64,000 nt of DNA from Gaetbulibacter sp. 4G1 (GCF_002741945.1 NZ_MDVN01000024.1:1-64000), one strand, 5' to 3'. Numbered from the stretch's first letter, positions 37,465 through 47,661 are shown. The notes: generated by a model not told the origin, from the letters alone. Translations and numbers: made by a program.

Positions 37465-38546
37465 TAGTTTTTGTAAAATGGTAGTTTTACAACCGTAGCC
37501 GGAATCGCATTTTTACGTATTTGAATATTTATTTTACTATCAGCAGATGCAAAAATGGTTGGCACATAACCTAAGCCAATACCAATGCCTAAACTTGGGC
37601 TCATGGTACCAGAGGTTACAACACCTATCTTTTGACCATTACCATCAACAATATCATATCCTTGACGAGGTATACCGCGATCATCTAATTTAAAAGCAAC
37701 TAGTTTTCGCTCAACACCATGTTCTTTTTGAGATTTTAAAGCCTCAGAATTTGTGAAATCTTTTGTAAACTTTGTAATCCATCCTAATCCAGCTTCTAAA
37801 GGCGATGTAGTATCGTCTATATCGTTTCCATATAAGCAATATCCCATTTCTAAACGAAGCGTATCACGTGCTGCTAAACCAATAGGTTTAATACCAAAAT
37901 CTGCCCCAGCTTCAAAAACTTTATCCCAAACTTGCTTTACTTCACTGTTTTTACAGTAAATTTCAAATCCGCCACTGCCAGTATATCCTGTTGCAGAAAT
38001 AATAACGTTTTCTATACCTGCAAAATCTCCTACAACAAAATTATAGAATTTAATGGCAGATAAATCATGGCTGGTTATAGATTGCATCGCTTCAATAGCT
38101 TTTGGACCTTGAATAGCAAGTAGCGAGTAATCTTCACTTAAATCTCGCATTTCTGCTCCTACATCATTTTTAGACTGTATCCAGTTCCAATCCTTTTCAA
38201 TATTACTAGCATTTACAACTAGTAAATAAGTTTCCTCTTTTACTTTGTAAATTATTAAATCGTCAATAATACCACCATCATCATTAGGCATACAGCTGTA
38301 TTGTGCCTTACCAATAGTTAATTTACTTGCATCATTACTACTCACTTTTTGTATTAAATCTAAAGCGTAAGGGCCTTCTATTAAAAACTCGCCCATATGC
38401 GATACATCAAACACACCAACAGCGTTTCTAACAGTTTCGTGTTCAATATTTACGCCTTCGTATTGTACTGGCATATTATAACCCGCAAAAGGGACTATTT
38501 TTGCTCCTAGAGCTTCGTGAGTTTGAGTTAAAGCGGTATTTTTCAT
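37464..38546 (-). CDS. gcvT: Aminomethyltransferase (glycine cleavage system T protein)
   Basis: 360 residues. It transfers the methylene group from aminomethyl-lipoyl H protein to tetrahydrofolate. [29 protein letters not shown] is the family N-terminus; [43 protein letters not shown] and [11 protein letters not shown] follow in order. The stop overlaps glsA. The ATG directly abuts the stop of a 50-codon small gene. Confidence 0.97.
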   Translation of the reverse strand: MKNTALTQTHEALGAKIVPFAGYNMPVQYEGVNIEHETVRNAVGVFDVSHMGEFLIEGPYALDLIQKVSSNDASKLTIGKAQYSCMPNDDGGIIDDLIIYKVKEETYLLVVNASNIEKDWNWIQSKNDVGAEMRDLSEDYSLLAIQGPKAIEAMQSITSHDLSAIKFYNFVVGDFAGIENVIISATGYTGSGGFEIYCKNSEVKQVWDKVFEAGADFGIKPIGLAARDTLRLEMGYCLYGNDIDDTTSPLEAGLGWITKFTKDFTNSEALKSQKEHGVERKLVAFKLDDRGIPRQGYDIVDGNGQKIGVVTSGTMSPSLGIGIGLGYVPTIFASADSKINIQIRKNAIPATVVKLPFYKN

Positions 38547-38699
38547 TTAAAAATCTTTAGTTAAAATATAAACAATTGTAAGGCAAACTATTAAAATAAT
38601 AAATCCAACAAGTAGTGCTTTCTTAGTTTTGAAATGGTCTATAATAACATCTATAGTACTACCAAAAAACTTTATTATTCCAATAAGAATGTCTTCCAT
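38547..38699 (-). CDS. Small single-span membrane protein (50 aa)
   Basis: An ATG at 38699 opens a 50-codon frame. It encodes an amphipathic N-terminal half (MEDILIGIIKFFGSTIDVII), a basic linker (DHFKTKKALL), one membrane span (VGFIILIVCLTIVYIL) and TKDF. The stop codon is immediately followed by the gcvT ATG with no gap, so it looks like a leader gene translationally coupled to gcvT and glsA. No family is recognised; coding status is inferred from composition and position. Confidence 0.55.
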   Translation of the reverse strand: MEDILIGIIKFFGSTIDVIIDHFKTKKALLVGFIILIVCLTIVYILTKDF

Positions 38700-38821
38700 A
38701 TTTTGAAAGCAAATGTATTGAAATTTTACTTGATTTTTATTATCAAAATTTTGTTAAAAAAGCAATATGATAATGTTTTGTTAGTACTTTAATACATTAA
38801 TTTTTAAATATCGTTTTTAAA

Positions 38822-39499
38822 ATGAATAAGTTATTCCTTTTTGCATGCATGTTTTTCTTTTTGAATACTGCTTCAAGTCAAAAAAAATATGAAATTGTTT
38901 TGCCTAATGATTATGATAAAACAAATATATACCCATTGTTTATTGTATTTCATGGCGGTAATGGTAATATAAAAAACATGAGAACTTGGTGGGTAAGTAA
39001 TAAACTATCTAATGAGTTTATTGTAGTATATTTTGAGGCAACTACTCTTGATAATCCTCCGAATTACTGGGGTTGGAGGAATTTATCAATTGAGCGTAAT
39101 AATATTAAGCAGTATTACTCTGAAATTATTGAAAAATATAGAATAAAAGACGATCAAGTATATGCTGGAGGATTTTCGTTAGGAGGGAAGGTGAGTGTTG
39201 ATCTTGCGTTAAACCAAATTATACCAATAAAAGGGCTTATTTCATTGAACCATGGTGGAGGAACGACCGAATTCTTCACTTCAGAGAATATTATTAAAGC
39301 TAGAAACAAAGATTTTAAAGCAGTATTAATTTCTGGAACACATGATTATCGCTACCAAAAAGAAACATTAAAAATTAAAAAAGAGTTTGAAACCTATAAA
39401 TTGAAACATCAATTTGTACAAATTAAAAACCTTGGACATGCTGTACCAGACAATTTTAGTATTTTACTAGACGATTATTTAGGATTTATTATGGATTGA
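38822..39499 (+). CDS. Secreted alpha/beta hydrolase (esterase-like)
   Basis: 225 residues with a signal peptide (MNKLFLFACMFFFLNTASSQ). The oxyanion region is FIVFHGGNGN, the nucleophile is in YAGGFSLGGKVS, the acid probably in ISGTHDYRYQ and the base in NLGHAVPDN. It resembles PHB-depolymerase/feruloyl-esterase type small hydrolases. The substrate is unknown. It is transcribed alone, convergent with the next gene. Confidence 0.85.
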   Translation: MNKLFLFACMFFFLNTASSQKKYEIVLPNDYDKTNIYPLFIVFHGGNGNIKNMRTWWVSNKLSNEFIVVYFEATTLDNPPNYWGWRNLSIERNNIKQYYSEIIEKYRIKDDQVYAGGFSLGGKVSVDLALNQIIPIKGLISLNHGGGTTEFFTSENIIKARNKDFKAVLISGTHDYRYQKETLKIKKEFETYKLKHQFVQIKNLGHAVPDNFSILLDDYLGFIMD

Positions 39500-39532
39500 A
39501 TTTGGTAGATTATTAGTAATTAAAGTTATATT

Positions 39533-39976
39533 TTACTTTTCTAACGGACCTTCCCAAAGTACTTGTTCAATCATCCATTTATCGCCTCTCTTTGATAAGA
39601 GCATATAATCAATTCCCCACCAAGCAGTTACTTTTGCGGAGGCTATTGTATTTCCAATATCTAAAACCTCTATTTTTCGTGGTGCATCAGACTTTGGAAA
39701 TTCTTTTTTTTCTAATACATCTTTGGCATAATCTAAAGCTTGTTTGAAAGACATATGAGAAACTTGTGCATATGTATTGGTGTTTTTGTTTTTCCAAAAA
39801 CCAAATTTGTTAAGTGTTGGTTGTAAGCTAGCTTCTAATTTACTAGTATCACCTTCATAGAAACCTTCAATGTAGTTTAAACAGGCTTTTTCAACTCCAG
39901 CTTTATTTATATCAGATTGCGCAGAACTAAAAGTATATGCGAAGCATATTGCAAATATTACCAATAGATTTTTCAT
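39533..39976 (-). CDS. Secreted NTF2-like (putative lumazine-binding) protein
   Basis: 147 residues with a signal peptide (LVIFAICFAYTFSSAQ). The body fits the PF12893-type NTF2 fold: VEKACLNYIEGFYEGDTSKLEASLQPTLNKFGF, then DIGNTIASAKVTAWWGIDYMLLSKRGDKWMIEQVLWEGP. Function in the cell is unknown; proteins of this type bind small ligands or are stress-related. Confidence 0.82.
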   Translation of the reverse strand: MKNLLVIFAICFAYTFSSAQSDINKAGVEKACLNYIEGFYEGDTSKLEASLQPTLNKFGFWKNKNTNTYAQVSHMSFKQALDYAKDVLEKKEFPKSDAPRKIEVLDIGNTIASAKVTAWWGIDYMLLSKRGDKWMIEQVLWEGPLEK

Positions 39977-40049
39977 TAGTTATAAGTTTTAGATTGATGT
40001 TAAAACCTAAAATTAACTTATATGCTTTTAACAAATAGTTAATGTGATG

Positions 40050-41609
40050 TTAATCTTCGAATATAATATGCTGATAAGCACCTAAATCTGGAGAAACTGT
40101 TCTATTTATATTTAAAATATCGGTTGGAACTTGATTTGAAAATATGGAGTTTCCTTTATTTAAAGCAGCAGATTCATCACCTATGATTAACTCATTCAAA
40201 TCGGTGTCTTTAAAGTTGGGTTCTTCATTAAAAATATTGTTTTCGTAAAGGCTGGTATTTTCTAAATTATAATTATCTCCAGTAAAATTATTGTTGTTAT
40301 CTTCAAAACGGATTAAGCAATTTGTAAACTTGAAATTGAAATTTACTGCAGCGTCTTCAATCTCATCTAATAAAATTTCAGGGTTATCATTTCCGTAAAT
40401 AATACAATTGTTAAAGTTAGCTTCGGTTAAATCTGCAATAGTGGCATTGTTATCTTCGTCTAAAATAAAATTATTTAGTAAGAGTGCTGGAAATTGTCTA
40501 AACCCGTTATCCCAATAATTTGCTATAGTGCTATGCGTGAAATTGTAAGAACCACCTAAAGTTCCAGCAAACGAAGATTGTCCTGAATTATTTATAACCA
40601 CATTTTCTCCTGTTATAGAGGTGTTTCTCCCTAGAATACCAAAATTACTAGAGTTATAAATTTGAGAATTAGTAATTTTAAGTTTTTCGGTTGCTGCATT
40701 TGGATTACCATCGCTTAAAATACCAACTGTTGCGTTTTTAATTGTTGCATAGTTTATGGTATTGTTTAAACTACCATCAAACAACCAAATAGTACCCCAT
40801 TGTCCTGGTGTATTAGAGAAGTTTGGTTCTAATCGGTCGCCTTCAAAAATAACCTCATTTTCAAGTAATTCTTGGTTATTGCTGAAAGAACCATTAACAT
40901 TTAGTGTAGCATCTTCAGAAATTATTAATCCAGAATTAGAATGAAAATGTAAGCGTGCGCCAGCATTTACAGTTAAGGTTTCTCCGTTTGGTATGGCGGC
41001 AAACCCATAAATAACATAGGGTTTTTCGTTTGTAAAGATAAACTCAGTAGGTAATAACTCTCGACCTTGTAACTCGGTTTCAATTAATTCGCCGCCTACA
41101 TTTAGTGTTAATGTTTCTATTACCTTTGTAGTATTATCTCTGTTTGGATAAATAAAAACTGCATCTTGTACAAGTGTAACTAGTTCTACCTTTTGCATAT
41201 TTGAATTGGAGTCAAATTCAATTTGATCGGTATATAAAAAGGTTCCGTTTGGATTAGAGAAGTTATTAATATCAATAGTAGTTTCAACAAAAATAAATAT
41301 GCTGTCTTTAGCTAAAATTTGAACATTCTCAAATGTTTTCCCTGAAATACCATCTACATTAAGTCTGTATTCTGATGTTTCGCCTAAACCGAGTTTTACA
41401 CTAGGTATTACAATATCATCATTGCTTCTGTTGTAAACTTTTAGGTTGTAAGTACTGGAGCCAATGTTTGTAAAAACGGTATCTAAATACACTGTGTCTT
41501 TAGAAAATTGAAGATTTCCAGTACTTGGTAAAAATTCAAAATCTTTACGGCAAGAACTCCAAAGTATTAAAAAGCAAATGGTAAATACAAAATAAAGACA
41601 ACGTTTCAT
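40050..41609 (-). CDS. Lipoprotein with right-handed beta-helix repeats
   Basis: 519 residues. The lipobox is ILWSSC. Residues 30-200 form beta domains (KDTVYLDTVFTNIGSSTYNLKVYN, an Ig-like DUF1573-type opening). The remainder has parallel beta-helix rungs rich in Asn and Gly (ITNSQIYNSSNFGILGRNTSI, FNNCIIYGNDNPEILL), ending DLGAYQHIIFE as polysaccharide-lyase-like helices do. It is a surface or periplasmic lipoprotein, perhaps carbohydrate-related; no catalytic residues are visible. Confidence 0.8.
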   Translation of the reverse strand: MKRCLYFVFTICFLILWSSCRKDFEFLPSTGNLQFSKDTVYLDTVFTNIGSSTYNLKVYNRSNDDIVIPSVKLGLGETSEYRLNVDGISGKTFENVQILAKDSIFIFVETTIDINNFSNPNGTFLYTDQIEFDSNSNMQKVELVTLVQDAVFIYPNRDNTTKVIETLTLNVGGELIETELQGRELLPTEFIFTNEKPYVIYGFAAIPNGETLTVNAGARLHFHSNSGLIISEDATLNVNGSFSNNQELLENEVIFEGDRLEPNFSNTPGQWGTIWLFDGSLNNTINYATIKNATVGILSDGNPNAATEKLKITNSQIYNSSNFGILGRNTSITGENVVINNSGQSSFAGTLGGSYNFTHSTIANYWDNGFRQFPALLLNNFILDEDNNATIADLTEANFNNCIIYGNDNPEILLDEIEDAAVNFNFKFTNCLIRFEDNNNNFTGDNYNLENTSLYENNIFNEEPNFKDTDLNELIIGDESAALNKGNSIFSNQVPTDILNINRTVSPDLGAYQHIIFED

Positions 41610-41766
41610 AAATTGGGTTAAGCAATGTTATTAAAGGCAAAAATAGATAAATATCCTTTAAGCCTTAAAAATATAACTTTTGCATGTAAAAATTAGTATA
41701 AGTATATACATTATTGAAAATATTTATATTACATTTTTTAATATAAAACCTACTAGTTCATACCAG

Positions 41767-41797
41767 TTTGTTTTTGTGAAAAATTATTCTACATTTG
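41767..41797 (+). promoter_or_regulatory. Consensus Bacteroidota promoter of the gal operon
   Basis: TTTG (41767-41770), exactly 19 bases, then TACATTTG (41790-41797). This is a full match to the TTTG-N19-TAnnTTTG consensus. The last base lies only four bases before the ATG at 41802, so transcription should start at or within a base or two of the start codon. Confidence 0.75.
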
Positions 41798-41801
41798 TAA
41801 T

Positions 41802-42800
41802 ATGGAAATTGTTTCAGTAAGTAAAAAATCTAGCGCTCCAAAGTATAAGCAAATAGTTAATTCTATTGAGGCTGCTATACATGAAGGTGTATTGAGAAAA
41901 GGAGACAAATTGCCATCACTAAATAGTATAAGAGATAAGCATTCGCTATCTAGAGATACGGTTTTAATGGCTTTTAATGAATTGAAAAGCCGTGGTATTA
42001 TTCATTCAGTAGTGGGTAAAGGTTATTATGTTTTAAGCGAAGATGTTCTTGTTTCTCAAAAAGTATTTTTGCTATTTGATGAATTTAATTCTTTTAAAGA
42101 AGATTTATATAATTCTTTTTTGAACAGTTTAGGAGATAATGTTCAAGTAGATATATTTTTTCACCATTTTAATATTGAAGTGTTCAGCAAGCTTATACAT
42201 GACAATATTGGAGCTTACAGTTTTTATGTAATCATGCCAGCAAACTTAAAAGGAACAGAGTATGTTATTGATAATTTGCCTAAAGAAAAAGTTTATATAT
42301 TGGATCAAATGCATAGTGAATTATCTCAATACTCTGCCATATACCAAAACTTTGAAAAAGATATTTATAAAGGACTTACTAATGGTTTAAATGATATAAA
42401 ACGTTACAAAAAGGTAGTTTTATTATTTTCAGAAGCTAAACAGCCTCAAGGATTCCTTATTGGTTTTAATCAGTTTTGTAATCAAAATAATATTGAGAAA
42501 GAGGTTATTTCATCACTAGAGAATAGAGTTCTAAATGAAGGAGAAGTTTATATAGTATTTGATGATAGAAACTTAATTAGAATTATTAAAAAAATTAAGG
42601 AACAACAACTCGTTTTAGCAGAAAACATTGGTGTTATTTCTTACAATGACACCATGTTAAAAGAGATTGTAGAAGGCGGTATAACAACTATTTCTACAGA
42701 TTTTAATTTAATGGGAGAACAGTTAGCAAAAATGATACTTAGTAATGAACAAGCACAAATAGAAAACCCAAGTAGTTTAATTATAAGAGCATCTGTATAA
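41802..42800 (+). CDS. GntR-family regulator with LacI-type sugar-binding domain
   Basis: 332 residues. The N-terminal winged helix covers residues 12-80 (KYKQIVNSIEAAIHEGVLRKGDKLPS, then LSRDTVLMAFNELKSRGII). The C-terminal two-thirds resembles a periplasmic-binding/LacI-type effector domain (IGVISYNDTMLKEIVEGGITTISTDFNLMG). It heads the gal genes with one base before the next ATG, so it is probably an autoregulated galactose-responsive regulator. There is almost no room for a 5' leader or ribosome-binding site between promoter and ATG. Confidence 0.9.
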   Translation: MEIVSVSKKSSAPKYKQIVNSIEAAIHEGVLRKGDKLPSLNSIRDKHSLSRDTVLMAFNELKSRGIIHSVVGKGYYVLSEDVLVSQKVFLLFDEFNSFKEDLYNSFLNSLGDNVQVDIFFHHFNIEVFSKLIHDNIGAYSFYVIMPANLKGTEYVIDNLPKEKVYILDQMHSELSQYSAIYQNFEKDIYKGLTNGLNDIKRYKKVVLLFSEAKQPQGFLIGFNQFCNQNNIEKEVISSLENRVLNEGEVYIVFDDRNLIRIIKKIKEQQLVLAENIGVISYNDTMLKEIVEGGITTISTDFNLMGEQLAKMILSNEQAQIENPSSLIIRASV

Positions 42801-42801
42801 T

Positions 42802-43716
42802 ATGTATAAAATAGAAAAAAGCCAAGAAGGAAGGTTAGATTACTTAGAGCTCATAAATTATAAAGGAGACTCAAAAGCTAAAATAAGCTTAAACGAAGGA
42901 GGAAGACTTAAAGAATTACAGTTTGATGGAATTTCAGTAATTAAAGACCGCCCAAATATAAAATACGAAAACACACATGCATCCTCAATTTTATTTCCTT
43001 TTGCAAATAGGGTAAAAGATGGAATATACTCATTTGAAGATGAAACTCATCAATTGTTTTGTAATGAAAAAGGCAGGAATAATGCTATCCATGGGGTAGT
43101 TTTTGATAAAAAATTCACCTTAATTAAAGAGACCACAACATCTAACTTTGTTGAAGTTACACTATCTTATCAAGAAGAAAAAAAATCAAAAGGCTTTCCT
43201 TTTCTCTATAAGATGTCCTTAATTTATACACTATCAGAAAATTCAATTAGTTTATCTGTAAAAATTGAGAATACAGATACTCAATCTTTTCCATTTACTG
43301 TAGGATGGCATCCTTATTTTATAAGTGAAAATTTATATGATAGTATATTAGATTTTGAAAGTAATCAAAAAATAGAGTTTGATAAAAACCTTATTACTAC
43401 TGGAATTTATAAGAATCATTTAGAATCTCCATTTAAAATTAGAGACGTACAATTGGACGATTGCTATGTTTTGAAAGGGAATAGAGTAGAATTCAAAACC
43501 CCTTCATATAGCATTGAGATAAATACAAACAAAGAAGAAAACTATTTGCAATTATATAACCCAGTAAACACTCAAGTTGTAGCTATCGAGCCTATGACAG
43601 GTATTTCGGATAGTTTTAATAACAAAATTGGGTTGCAAGTATTAAAACCAAACGAAGAATACAAAATAGAATGGAATATAAATTTTAATAAAGCAATAAA
43701 TAACAACACTAACTAA
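42802..43716 (+). CDS. Aldose 1-epimerase (mutarotase) family protein
   Basis: 304 residues. It interconverts alpha and beta anomers of galactose or glucose. The catalytic His residues are in NNAIHGVVFDKKF and VGWHPYFI; the Glu is in AIEPMTGISDSFN. FPFANRVKDGIYSF is the substrate loop. It lies one base after the regulator stop and before the symporter, in the Leloir gene cluster. Confidence 0.9.
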   Translation: MYKIEKSQEGRLDYLELINYKGDSKAKISLNEGGRLKELQFDGISVIKDRPNIKYENTHASSILFPFANRVKDGIYSFEDETHQLFCNEKGRNNAIHGVVFDKKFTLIKETTTSNFVEVTLSYQEEKKSKGFPFLYKMSLIYTLSENSISLSVKIENTDTQSFPFTVGWHPYFISENLYDSILDFESNQKIEFDKNLITTGIYKNHLESPFKIRDVQLDDCYVLKGNRVEFKTPSYSIEINTNKEENYLQLYNPVNTQVVAIEPMTGISDSFNNKIGLQVLKPNEEYKIEWNINFNKAINNNTN

Positions 43717-43727
43717 ACACATTGATT

Positions 43728-45374
43728 ATGCAATTTTTAACATTTATTGGGTTTACATCATTAGTAGCAATAATATCTTATTTAGCAACACGAAAAACGG
43801 AAGAGTCATCATCAGATGGTTATTTTTTAGGTGGGCGTAGTCTAACAGCAGGTGTCATAGCTGGATCATTATTACTCACCAATTTATCAACTGAACAAAT
43901 TGTTGGTTTAAACGGGTCTGCTTATCAAAGTGGGTTGTCTGTAATGGTATGGGAAACTCTAGCTGCAATTGCTATGGTAGTTACTGCAATGTTTTTATTG
44001 CCTAGGTATTTAAAAGGCGGATTAACAACAGTTCCAGGGTTTTTAGCAAAACGATTTGATGTAACAACAAAAACACTAACGTCTGTGTTATTTCTATCGG
44101 GTTATGTTGTTGTTTTGTTACCAGTAATATTATATTCTGGTTCTTTAGCTATTAGTGGAATGTTTAATATTCCAGAATTGTTAGGTGTTACACATACTCA
44201 ATCTATTTGGATTTGTGTTTGGGGCATAGGTATTGTTGGCTCAATTTATGCCGTTTTTGGTGGTTTAAAAGCGGTTGCTGTATCAGATTCTATTAATGCT
44301 ATTGGTTTATTAATTGGAGGAATTTTAATTCCAATTTTTGGACTGATGATGATTGGAGATGGAAGTGTTTTAGATGGATTATCGACTTTAACAACAGAGA
44401 ACCCAGACAAATTTAAATCTATGGGTGGTCAAACAGACCCTGTTCCTTTTTACACCATTTTTACAGGTATGATGTTGGTGCAATTATTCTATTGGGGTAC
44501 CAATCAGCAAATCATACAAAGAGCTTTAGGTGCTAAAGATTTAAAAGAAGGTCAAAAAGGGTTATTATTAGCTTCGTTTATAAAAATATTGGGACCAATA
44601 ATAGTAGTATTACCTGGTTTAATAGCCTATCATCTTTTTGAAGGCAATTTAGAAACAGCCGATAGTGCTTACCCTATGTTAGTAAAAGAAGTACTACCAA
44701 ATGCTTGGGTTGGTTTTTTTGCAGCTGTTTTATTTGGAGCTATTCTAAGTTCTTTTAATAGTGTTTTAAATAGTTCGGTTACTTTATTTGGAATTGATGT
44801 TTACAAACAACATATCAATAAAGAAGCTGATGAAAAAACAGTAGTAAAGTATGGTAAAATGTTTGGTATTGCTTTGGCAATAGCTTCCATGTTTATAGCC
44901 CCTTTAATTGCCAATGCAGGGAGTTTATTTGATTACTTGCAAGAAATAAACGGTATTTATAGTATTCCTATCTTAACCATCATTGTTGTGGGTTATTTAA
45001 CAAAACGTGTGCCTGCATTTGCAGCAAAAATAGGCTTAGCATCGGGTTGTTTGCTATATATTATTAGTCAATTTTTTATGCAACCTTATTTTGTTGAAAA
45101 AGCGTTAGACGCAGCAAAATCTTCTGGAGTTACTGATGAAGCTGCTTTAGCTTTGGTGGAAGCTCAAGCTTATCCACACTTTTTAGATGTTATGGCAATT
45201 TTATTTACGTTAAATGTTATTATAATGCTTGCTATTGGAAAGCTAAAACCAAGAGAAGAAGATTATGTCCAAGAATATACCGAACAAGTTGATATTACGC
45301 CATGGAAATATGTTAGGCAAGCAGGAATAGCTATCTGTATTATTGTTATAGGCGTGTACATATATTTTGCGTAA
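43728..45374 (+). CDS. Sodium/solute symporter (SLC5 type), probable galactose importer
   Basis: 548 residues with about 14 membrane spans. Family marks include DGYFLGGRSLTAGVIAGSLLLTNLSTEQIVGLNG near the N-terminus, VFGGLKAVAVSDSINA, YWGTNQQIIQRALGAKDLKEGQ and FGAILSSFNSVLNSS (sodium-site region). The ATG at 43728 is used; a TTG two codons earlier is possible. It stands between aldose epimerase and galK, which argues for galactose as substrate, though transport specificity cannot be read directly. Confidence 0.92.
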   Translation: MQFLTFIGFTSLVAIISYLATRKTEESSSDGYFLGGRSLTAGVIAGSLLLTNLSTEQIVGLNGSAYQSGLSVMVWETLAAIAMVVTAMFLLPRYLKGGLTTVPGFLAKRFDVTTKTLTSVLFLSGYVVVLLPVILYSGSLAISGMFNIPELLGVTHTQSIWICVWGIGIVGSIYAVFGGLKAVAVSDSINAIGLLIGGILIPIFGLMMIGDGSVLDGLSTLTTENPDKFKSMGGQTDPVPFYTIFTGMMLVQLFYWGTNQQIIQRALGAKDLKEGQKGLLLASFIKILGPIIVVLPGLIAYHLFEGNLETADSAYPMLVKEVLPNAWVGFFAAVLFGAILSSFNSVLNSSVTLFGIDVYKQHINKEADEKTVVKYGKMFGIALAIASMFIAPLIANAGSLFDYLQEINGIYSIPILTIIVVGYLTKRVPAFAAKIGLASGCLLYIISQFFMQPYFVEKALDAAKSSGVTDEAALALVEAQAYPHFLDVMAILFTLNVIIMLAIGKLKPREEDYVQEYTEQVDITPWKYVRQAGIAICIIVIGVYIYFA

Positions 45375-45379
45375 TCATT

Positions 45380-46528
45380 ATGAATAAAAAACTGGTTAAA
45401 GAAGTTGAAAGAAGCTTTAAATCATATTTTAATACAAAGCCACTAATGATTTTTTCCCCCGGAAGAATTAACCTTATTGGGGAGCATACAGATTATAACG
45501 AAGGTTATGTTTTTCCTGCAGCAACAAATAAAGGTATAGCTTTAGCTATACAAAAAAACAATTCAGATAAGAGTAAGGTTTATGCATTAAACATGCAGGA
45601 AATGCATGAGTTTAGTTTACAAAAACTCGAATCTTTAAAAGAAGGAGGTTGGAAAAACTATATTCTAGGTATTGTTGCAGAAATTCAGAATACAGGAATT
45701 AAACTAGGAAATTTTAACGTAGTATTTGCAGGAAACATTCCTAGTGGGGCTGGTATGTCCTCATCGGCAGCGTTAGAAAACAGTTTAGTTTTTGGGTTAA
45801 ATGAATTATTTGATTTAGGGCTGTCAAAAAAGCAAATGATTTTAATTTCTCAAAAGGCAGAGCACAATTTTGTAGGTGTAAAATGCGGTATTATGGATCA
45901 GTATGCTAGTATGTTTGGTGAAAAGGGGAGTGCTTTATTACTAGATTGTAGAACTGTTAAATCTCAAACGTACAAGATAGATTTCAAAAAATATAAACTC
46001 ATCTTAATTAACACTAATGTTAAGCACGACTTATCTGAGAGCGCATATAACAATAGGAGGGAAGTTTGTGAAAAAGTATCAAATAAATTAAATATTTCTG
46101 CTTTAAGAGATGCTTCAAAAGAAAGTTTAAATGCAATTAAAAATGATATTTCTGAAGAAGATTACCAAAAAGCATTATATGTTATTGAAGAAAACGAACG
46201 TGTGCAGTTATTTGCAAAAGCCATTCAAGCTGGCGATATTGACGAGTTAGGAAACCTTTTATACCAATCTCACCATGGCTTAAGTTCGCAATACAAAGTA
46301 AGTTGTAGAGAGCTTGATTTTTTAGTTGAAAATGCAAAAATAAATCCAAATGTTTTAGGGGCGCGAATGATGGGTGGTGGTTTTGGAGGCTGTACAATTA
46401 ACTTAATTTTAAAAAATGAAGTTCAAAAATTTAGAAGAGACGTATCTAAAAAATTTAAAAAAGAATTCGGTAGAGATTGTTCGATATACAAGGTGAAACT
46501 GTCAGAAGGCACGCAAGTTATTGATTAG
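45380..46528 (+). CDS. galK: Galactokinase
   Basis: 382-residue GHMP kinase; phosphorylates alpha-galactose at C1 with ATP. The galactokinase signature GRINLIGEHTDYNEGYVFP stands at residue 29. The ATP loop is GNIPSGAGMSSSAALENSL, and GARMMGGGFGGCTI is the third GHMP motif. VKCGIMDQYASMFG contains the catalytic Asp. It starts 5 nt after the symporter stop. Confidence 0.97.
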   Translation: MNKKLVKEVERSFKSYFNTKPLMIFSPGRINLIGEHTDYNEGYVFPAATNKGIALAIQKNNSDKSKVYALNMQEMHEFSLQKLESLKEGGWKNYILGIVAEIQNTGIKLGNFNVVFAGNIPSGAGMSSSAALENSLVFGLNELFDLGLSKKQMILISQKAEHNFVGVKCGIMDQYASMFGEKGSALLLDCRTVKSQTYKIDFKKYKLILINTNVKHDLSESAYNNRREVCEKVSNKLNISALRDASKESLNAIKNDISEEDYQKALYVIEENERVQLFAKAIQAGDIDELGNLLYQSHHGLSSQYKVSCRELDFLVENAKINPNVLGARMMGGGFGGCTINLILKNEVQKFRRDVSKKFKKEFGRDCSIYKVKLSEGTQVID

Positions 46529-46548
46529 AAGAAGATATAATAAAAAAA

Positions 46549-47583
46549 ATGAATACAGATTTACAAGACTACTCACATAAAAGATTTAATATATTGACTG
46601 GAGAATGGGTATTAGTATCTCCACATCGTGCAAAAAGACCATGGCAAGGGCAAAATGAAACTATCTCAAACGAGGAAAGACCAAAACACGACCCAAATTG
46701 TTATTTATGTTCAGGCAATACAAGAATTAATGGAGAAGAAAATCCAAACTATAAAGATGCTTTTGTTTTTACTAACGATTTTGCCGCATTACAATCTAAC
46801 TCAAGATCTTTTACTTTAAATAAAGGGTTGCTTAAGGCAGAAAGTGAAACAGGTATTTGTAAAGTAATATGTTTTAGCCCAGATCATTCTAAAAGTTTGG
46901 CAGACATGCATAAAAATGATATAGCAAAAGTAGTAAAGATTTGGCAAAAAGAATATAAACTTCTTGGAGAAGATAAAATGATTAACCATGTTCAAATATT
47001 TGAAAACAAAGGTTCAGTAATGGGGTGTAGTAACCCACATCCACATGGTCAAATTTGGAGCCAATCAACACTTCCAAATGAAGTTAAAAAGAAAGATAAT
47101 CAACAAGAAGCCTATTATTCGAAAAATAAAAGTAGCCTTTTAGGAGACTACTTAAATCAAGAATTGGAAACTAAAGAAAGAATCATTTTTGAAAACGATG
47201 ATTTTGTAGTTTTAATACCTTTTTGGGCTGTCTGGCCTTTTGAAGCTATGATTGCCCCTAAAAAACATTATAAAGATATCACTCAGATTTCAGATTCAGA
47301 AAGCTTAGCATATGCAGAGGCCATTTCTGTTTTAACTAAAGCTTATGATGCATTATTCGAATGTTCATTTCCATATTCAAGTGGTATACATCAAGCGCCA
47401 ACAAATGAAGAAGAAAATATGCATTGGCATTGGCACATGAGTTTTTACCCACCATTATTAAGAAGCGCTACTGTAAAAAAGTTTATGGTTGGTTATGAAA
47501 TGTTTGGCTCTCCACAGCGAGATATAACAGCAGAACAGGCAGCTACAAGACTGAGAGATTTGATTCATTGTAAAAATAAGTAG
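46549..47583 (+). CDS. galT: Galactose-1-phosphate uridylyltransferase
   Basis: 344 residues. It swaps UMP between UDP-glucose and galactose-1-phosphate. The active HPH is in NPHPHGQIWSQ; the zinc-binding Cys pair is in DPNCYLCSGN, with later ligands in MHWHWHMSFYPP. The N-terminal RRFNILTGEWVLVSPHR-type block (here KRFNILTGEWVLVSPHRAK) supports the start. Last gene of the gal operon; no galE is in the window. The cassette array begins in convergent orientation 79 bp downstream. Confidence 0.96.
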   Translation: MNTDLQDYSHKRFNILTGEWVLVSPHRAKRPWQGQNETISNEERPKHDPNCYLCSGNTRINGEENPNYKDAFVFTNDFAALQSNSRSFTLNKGLLKAESETGICKVICFSPDHSKSLADMHKNDIAKVVKIWQKEYKLLGEDKMINHVQIFENKGSVMGCSNPHPHGQIWSQSTLPNEVKKKDNQQEAYYSKNKSSLLGDYLNQELETKERIIFENDDFVVLIPFWAVWPFEAMIAPKKHYKDITQISDSESLAYAEAISVLTKAYDALFECSFPYSSGIHQAPTNEEENMHWHWHMSFYPPLLRSATVKKFMVGYEMFGSPQRDITAEQAATRLRDLIHCKNK

Positions 47584-47661
47584 TGTGGCTAAATTAAATC
47601 TGATTTAATAAATAGAGTTAGGTCTATTCTGAGGAATCTAGTGATTTGTAGTTAAGTATTC

